From the NCBI GenBank assembly GCA_047404135.1, contig JBDOIT010000004.1:1-64000 (forward strand): a stretch of DNA of 64,000 bases. The letters are read 5' to 3'. Source of the DNA: JAHZKS01 sp047404135. GTDB lineage: Bacteria; Pseudomonadota; Alphaproteobacteria; Rickettsiales; JABSSG01. The notes under the pieces are model-generated. The model was not told the origin of the DNA. It made no database searches and saw only the letters and a list, made by a program, of their open reading frames with translations. Made by a program: the position numbers and the translations under genes. Below, in pieces: positions 61,250 through 64,000 of this stretch; position 1 is the first letter of the stretch; every line of letters starts with the position of its first letter.

Positions 61250-61804
61250 ATGGATAAGATAGAAGATCTGACAGGTAAGTTTTTGATAGCTAGTCCTAGT
61301 GTGACTGAAGAGTCCTATTTCTCAAAAACATTAATATATATTGTAAAGCATGATGATACAGGCGCCATGGGAGTTGTGGTGAACTCTCCATTGATTACAT
61401 TGGATGGACAAGTTAGTGTAAGCGCATCTGAAAAAACTGAAGAAGAGATCACTCTAAAAAACGTACATACATATTCTGGTGGTCCCGTAGATGAAGAGAA
61501 AGGCTTCATTCTTCAGATAAAGAAAGAGCCAGAACTAAAAAAAGAGGTAATAAGTATAACATCCACCATTAAGGATTTAAAAAGCCTTTCCAAAAAGAAT
61601 AAAAATAAAAATATCCTGTTATTTGGATATTGCGGATGGGAAGAAGGGCAGCTTGAAGAGGAGTTATTAGAATCGTGCTGGATTATTGCCCCTGCAAACA
61701 AAGAGATTCTGTTTGCTACAAAAGATGAAGAGAAGTGGGATAAAGCTCTAAAGCAACTTTATATAAATCCTCTGCAATACTCATATCATATAGGGAATTG
61801 CTAA
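61250..61804 (+). CDS. YqgE/AlgH family protein (UPF0301)
   Basis: The protein (184 residues) matches the YqgE/AlgH family: LTGKFLIASPSVTEESYFSK, DDTGAMGVVVNSPL, HTYSGGPVDEEKGFIL and LLFGYCGWEEGQLEEEL. The fold is known but the biochemical role is not settled. It is the first gene of a plus-strand run, divergent from dsbD, with a 68-bp AT-rich promoter region between. Confidence 0.92.
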   Translation: MDKIEDLTGKFLIASPSVTEESYFSKTLIYIVKHDDTGAMGVVVNSPLITLDGQVSVSASEKTEEEITLKNVHTYSGGPVDEEKGFILQIKKEPELKKEVISITSTIKDLKSLSKKNKNKNILLFGYCGWEEGQLEEELLESCWIIAPANKEILFATKDEEKWDKALKQLYINPLQYSYHIGNC

Positions 61805-61870
61805 TTTTAAAATTGCCTTTTCTCGAATATACCGTTAGAATCCCTTGAATAACATTGTTATTGTAAAAAT

Positions 61871-62506
61871 ATGAACGATCTCATTGACGAAGTCAAATCA
61901 GAACTGCAACAAGAAAATATATCCAAACTGATATCAAAATACTGGAAATATGTAATAGCAGCTGCGTTCTTGATATTAATCTCAGTAAGTGCTTTTGTTT
62001 ATATGTCGAATAACAAAATAGAAAAACAAGAGGCTCTCTCAAAGACATATTTTGCATTTGAGAAATCAGACAAAAAAACTTTGCCTGATTCTGTCAAGGA
62101 ATCTACTAATAATATCTATACTGATTTAGCTAATATAAATTACGCAATTACACTAAAGAACTCAGGAAAACACAAAGAATCCTTGAGTAAGCTCCTAGAA
62201 ATCATGAGCCAAACAACTATCAAAGAAACAAGGAATTTGGCAGCAATACATGCAAGCTTTATCATACTAAAACAAGATTATAAAGCTAATAAAGACCTCT
62301 TTCTTTCTAAATTAAAAAGATTCCCTCTGAGAGAAAACGAGCCTTTTGCTGAACTAATGAATTGGCTTGTATATCAGATCAAAACAGTTAATGCTTCACC
62401 TGAAAAAACACAAGAAATTTTAAAGGTTTTGCAGTCCTCTGAATCAAAATCACAAAATATCAAATTGATGAATGATATTTTGATTAACTCTATAAAAAAT
62501 AAATAA
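61871..62506 (+). CDS. Membrane-anchored TPR-like protein (YfgM type)
   Basis: The protein (211 residues) has a cytoplasmic N-terminus, one membrane segment (about 29-50, VIAAAFLILISVSAFVYM) and a periplasmic helical-repeat region. This is the layout of YfgM, which in E. coli lies beside bamB and der and assists the SecYEG-PpiD chaperone complex. Sequence similarity is low, so the name rests largely on the conserved order yfgM-bamB-der. It precedes bamB by 1 bp. Confidence 0.75.
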   Translation: MNDLIDEVKSELQQENISKLISKYWKYVIAAAFLILISVSAFVYMSNNKIEKQEALSKTYFAFEKSDKKTLPDSVKESTNNIYTDLANINYAITLKNSGKHKESLSKLLEIMSQTTIKETRNLAAIHASFIILKQDYKANKDLFLSKLKRFPLRENEPFAELMNWLVYQIKTVNASPEKTQEILKVLQSSESKSQNIKLMNDILINSIKNK

Positions 62507-62507
62507 C

Positions 62508-63833
62508 ATGAGTATTTTTAAATATTTTATACTTCTCGCATCTTTATTAGCACTCTCATCGTGTATGCCTGAGAAAGAAGTTAAGCTGGATCCAAATTTA
62601 GATTATTTAGACTTCATTCCTTATGGTTCCGACTCTTTAGAAATAGATAGCGCAATATCAGAACATGTAATCAATGTACCTCATGCAAAAAAAATCAACT
62701 CTTGGCATAGTAGCAGCTTTTCTTTAAACAATATTCCGAATAACCTTTACGCAAAGATTAACCTCCAAAACCCTAAGGTTAAGACATATAACTTAACTAC
62801 TGGCTCTGATTACTCTGCCAGAGATAATATTGTAGTGGCCAATGATACAATCTATACTTCATCTCAGGGCACTGTGTTTGCTTACCATTTAAATAACCCG
62901 TCAAAACTACGATGGAAAAAAATAGTTGAAAAAGAAAAAAACAACCTAGTTGGTGGAGGGATCTATTATCAAGGCCAATATCTCGCAATCACTACTGGAG
63001 GCAAAGATTTGGTACTATTGAGCTCTGATACTGGTAAAGAAGTTTGGCGCTATAGATTAAGCAACATCTCAAGATCTACCCCTGTGATATACCAAAACAG
63101 AGTTTATGTAGTGACTATTGACAATGTATTACATGCTATAAATCTTAAAACTGGATTTGTAGAGTGGGGAATCAAAGAAGCGCATGAAAATTTAGGATTC
63201 TTAGGTGGGTCATCACCGGAATCTTATGAAAAGTCAATTATAATGCCATTCTCTTCTGGTAAAATCTTGTCTATAAATGCAGAGACAGGCAAGGAAATAT
63301 GGTCAGCAACATTGTCTGCTACACCTGGAGATGAGTCCTATATAAATGACATAGATATGGTTCCTGTCATAAAAGATGGAATGCTATATATCTCAAGCCA
63401 TAATGGTGTTCTATATTCCATTAATGCTGCAAAAGGAACTTTGGAATGGGCGAATAGATATGCAGGAGGGCACAGCCAGCTATGGGTTGCAAATGATTAC
63501 CTATATACTGTAAATAAAAATAACCAGTTACTTGCAATATATAAAGTAACAGGTTCTGTTAAATGGGCTACGGAACTAGAGTCGATCAATAAAACTAATA
63601 AAGATAGCGTATTCTTTTCCGATAACTCAACTAGCTTTAATGGCCCTACTATGATAAATGGGAATTTATATATTACATCTTCAAATGGTCATTTATTGGT
63701 ATTTAATGCTGTCAGCGGAAAGAAACTTAAAGATATAAAAATCAAGAAAGGAGACAATTCTCCAGCAATAACTGCAGGTGAGCATATTTATTTCTTAAAC
63801 GGAAGCGGAACACTAACAGTAATAGGACAATAA
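62508..63833 (+). CDS. bamB: Outer membrane assembly lipoprotein BamB
   Basis: BamB (441 residues) is a PQQ-type beta-propeller that helps BamA fold outer-membrane proteins. The lipoprotein signal ends at LLALSSC (Cys19). Repeated blades appear as DTGKEVWRYRLSN, KTGFVEWGIKE, ETGKEIWSATLS, AKGTLEWANRY and VTGSVKWATEL. It is slightly longer than the E. coli protein. It lies between the YfgM-like gene and der, the usual order. Confidence 0.9.
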   Translation: MSIFKYFILLASLLALSSCMPEKEVKLDPNLDYLDFIPYGSDSLEIDSAISEHVINVPHAKKINSWHSSSFSLNNIPNNLYAKINLQNPKVKTYNLTTGSDYSARDNIVVANDTIYTSSQGTVFAYHLNNPSKLRWKKIVEKEKNNLVGGGIYYQGQYLAITTGGKDLVLLSSDTGKEVWRYRLSNISRSTPVIYQNRVYVVTIDNVLHAINLKTGFVEWGIKEAHENLGFLGGSSPESYEKSIIMPFSSGKILSINAETGKEIWSATLSATPGDESYINDIDMVPVIKDGMLYISSHNGVLYSINAAKGTLEWANRYAGGHSQLWVANDYLYTVNKNNQLLAIYKVTGSVKWATELESINKTNKDSVFFSDNSTSFNGPTMINGNLYITSSNGHLLVFNAVSGKKLKDIKIKKGDNSPAITAGEHIYFLNGSGTLTVIGQ

Positions 63834-64000
63834 ATGCTAACTATATCAATAGTAGGAAGACCTAACGTTGGAAAGTCAACTCTATTCAACAGGATAACAA
63901 CCTTCCACAAAGCAATAATTCATAACTACCCTGGAATAACCCGAGATTACAAGGAAGAACAAGCTTCAATCGGCGATATAGAGTTCAAGGCAGTAGATAC
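63834..64000 (+). CDS. der: GTPase Der, N-terminal part only
   Basis: The frame starts with ATG at 63834, directly after the bamB stop, and runs off the right edge after 55 codons. The first G domain shows the P-loop IVGRPNVGKSTLFNRI and switch I region YPGITRDYKEEQ. Der has two such G domains and a KH-like domain and is needed for 50S ribosome assembly; the rest lies outside the window. Confidence 0.93.
   Translation, partial: MLTISIVGRPNVGKSTLFNRITTFHKAIIHNYPGITRDYKEEQASIGDIEFKAVD

Overview
The window is AT-rich, gene-dense bacterial chromosome, and almost every gene has a recognisable alphaproteobacterial relative. Several features point to the order Rickettsiales: a three-TM retropepsin-like protease of the APRc type (964-1644), the roughly 484-residue isocitrate dehydrogenase with a C-terminal extension (16383-17837), a second-type VirB4 with eroded nucleotide-binding motifs like RvhB4-II (51589-54033), an alr-mlaE-mlaF cluster, a minimal 4.5S SRP RNA, and several decaying genes. 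The family is unclear. The ScsB/DsbD-type reductase, the periplasmic copper chaperone and two tandem CAT-type permeases suggest a lineage other than Rickettsia itself, but this is inference. I saw no tRNA, rRNA, IS element, prophage or CRISPR array.

Layout. 1-1644: truncated secreted protein, glycine-zipper protein and retropepsin (all minus). 1690-2889: coaBC. 2914-6294: sdhCDAB (minus). 6434-7287: an ankyrin-like gene and an opposing pseudogene. 7308-13712 (minus): prfA, hisS, two permeases, mnmA. 14209-15665: polyprenyl synthase and an OmpA-like lipoprotein. 15743-17837: rnhB and icd. 18047-21681: grpE (minus), then rph-hemW-midA. 21683-23023: a 446-residue orphan (minus). 23467-28130: ferredoxin reductase, folD, nagZ, an orphan and a degenerate Ppx/GppA gene. 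28787-33309 (minus): mlaF, mlaE, alr, dnaB, ffs. 33629-37499 (minus): lolA, ftsK, ribA. 37600-40402: response regulator, PCuAC, tyrS, dksA. 40404-42796 (minus): SPOR protein and argS. 42858-44907: AmpG-like transporter and a wrecked mutS. 44904-46545 (minus): secF and terC. 46651-48186: murJ. 48366-51404 (minus): nrdB and nrdA with paired NrdR-like boxes. 51589-54563 (minus): virB4 and bamE. 54694-57911: rpmF-plsX-fabH-orphan-merR. 57908-61181: dgt, erpA and dsbD. 61250 to the end: yqgE, TPR protein, bamB and the start of der.

Functional themes are envelope biogenesis (LolA, MlaEF, BamB, BamE, MurJ, Alr, NagZ, SecF, polyprenyl synthase), respiration and redox (Sdh, Icd, ferredoxin reductase, PCuAC with DsbD, ErpA), translation, dNTP supply and uptake of host nutrients.

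The most notable observations are reductive evolution caught in progress. A mutS gene survives only as an N-terminal remnant in three reading frames. A Ppx/GppA gene has an amber codon five codons after its ATG and has lost its family motifs. An unknown gene with an intact ribosome-binding site carries several stops. Unannotated RNA and regulatory elements include ffs with its promoter and the NrdR-like box pair. I found no convincing novel multi-gene system; the best candidates for unknown biology are the orphans at 21683-23023, 26391-27068 and 56997-57506.
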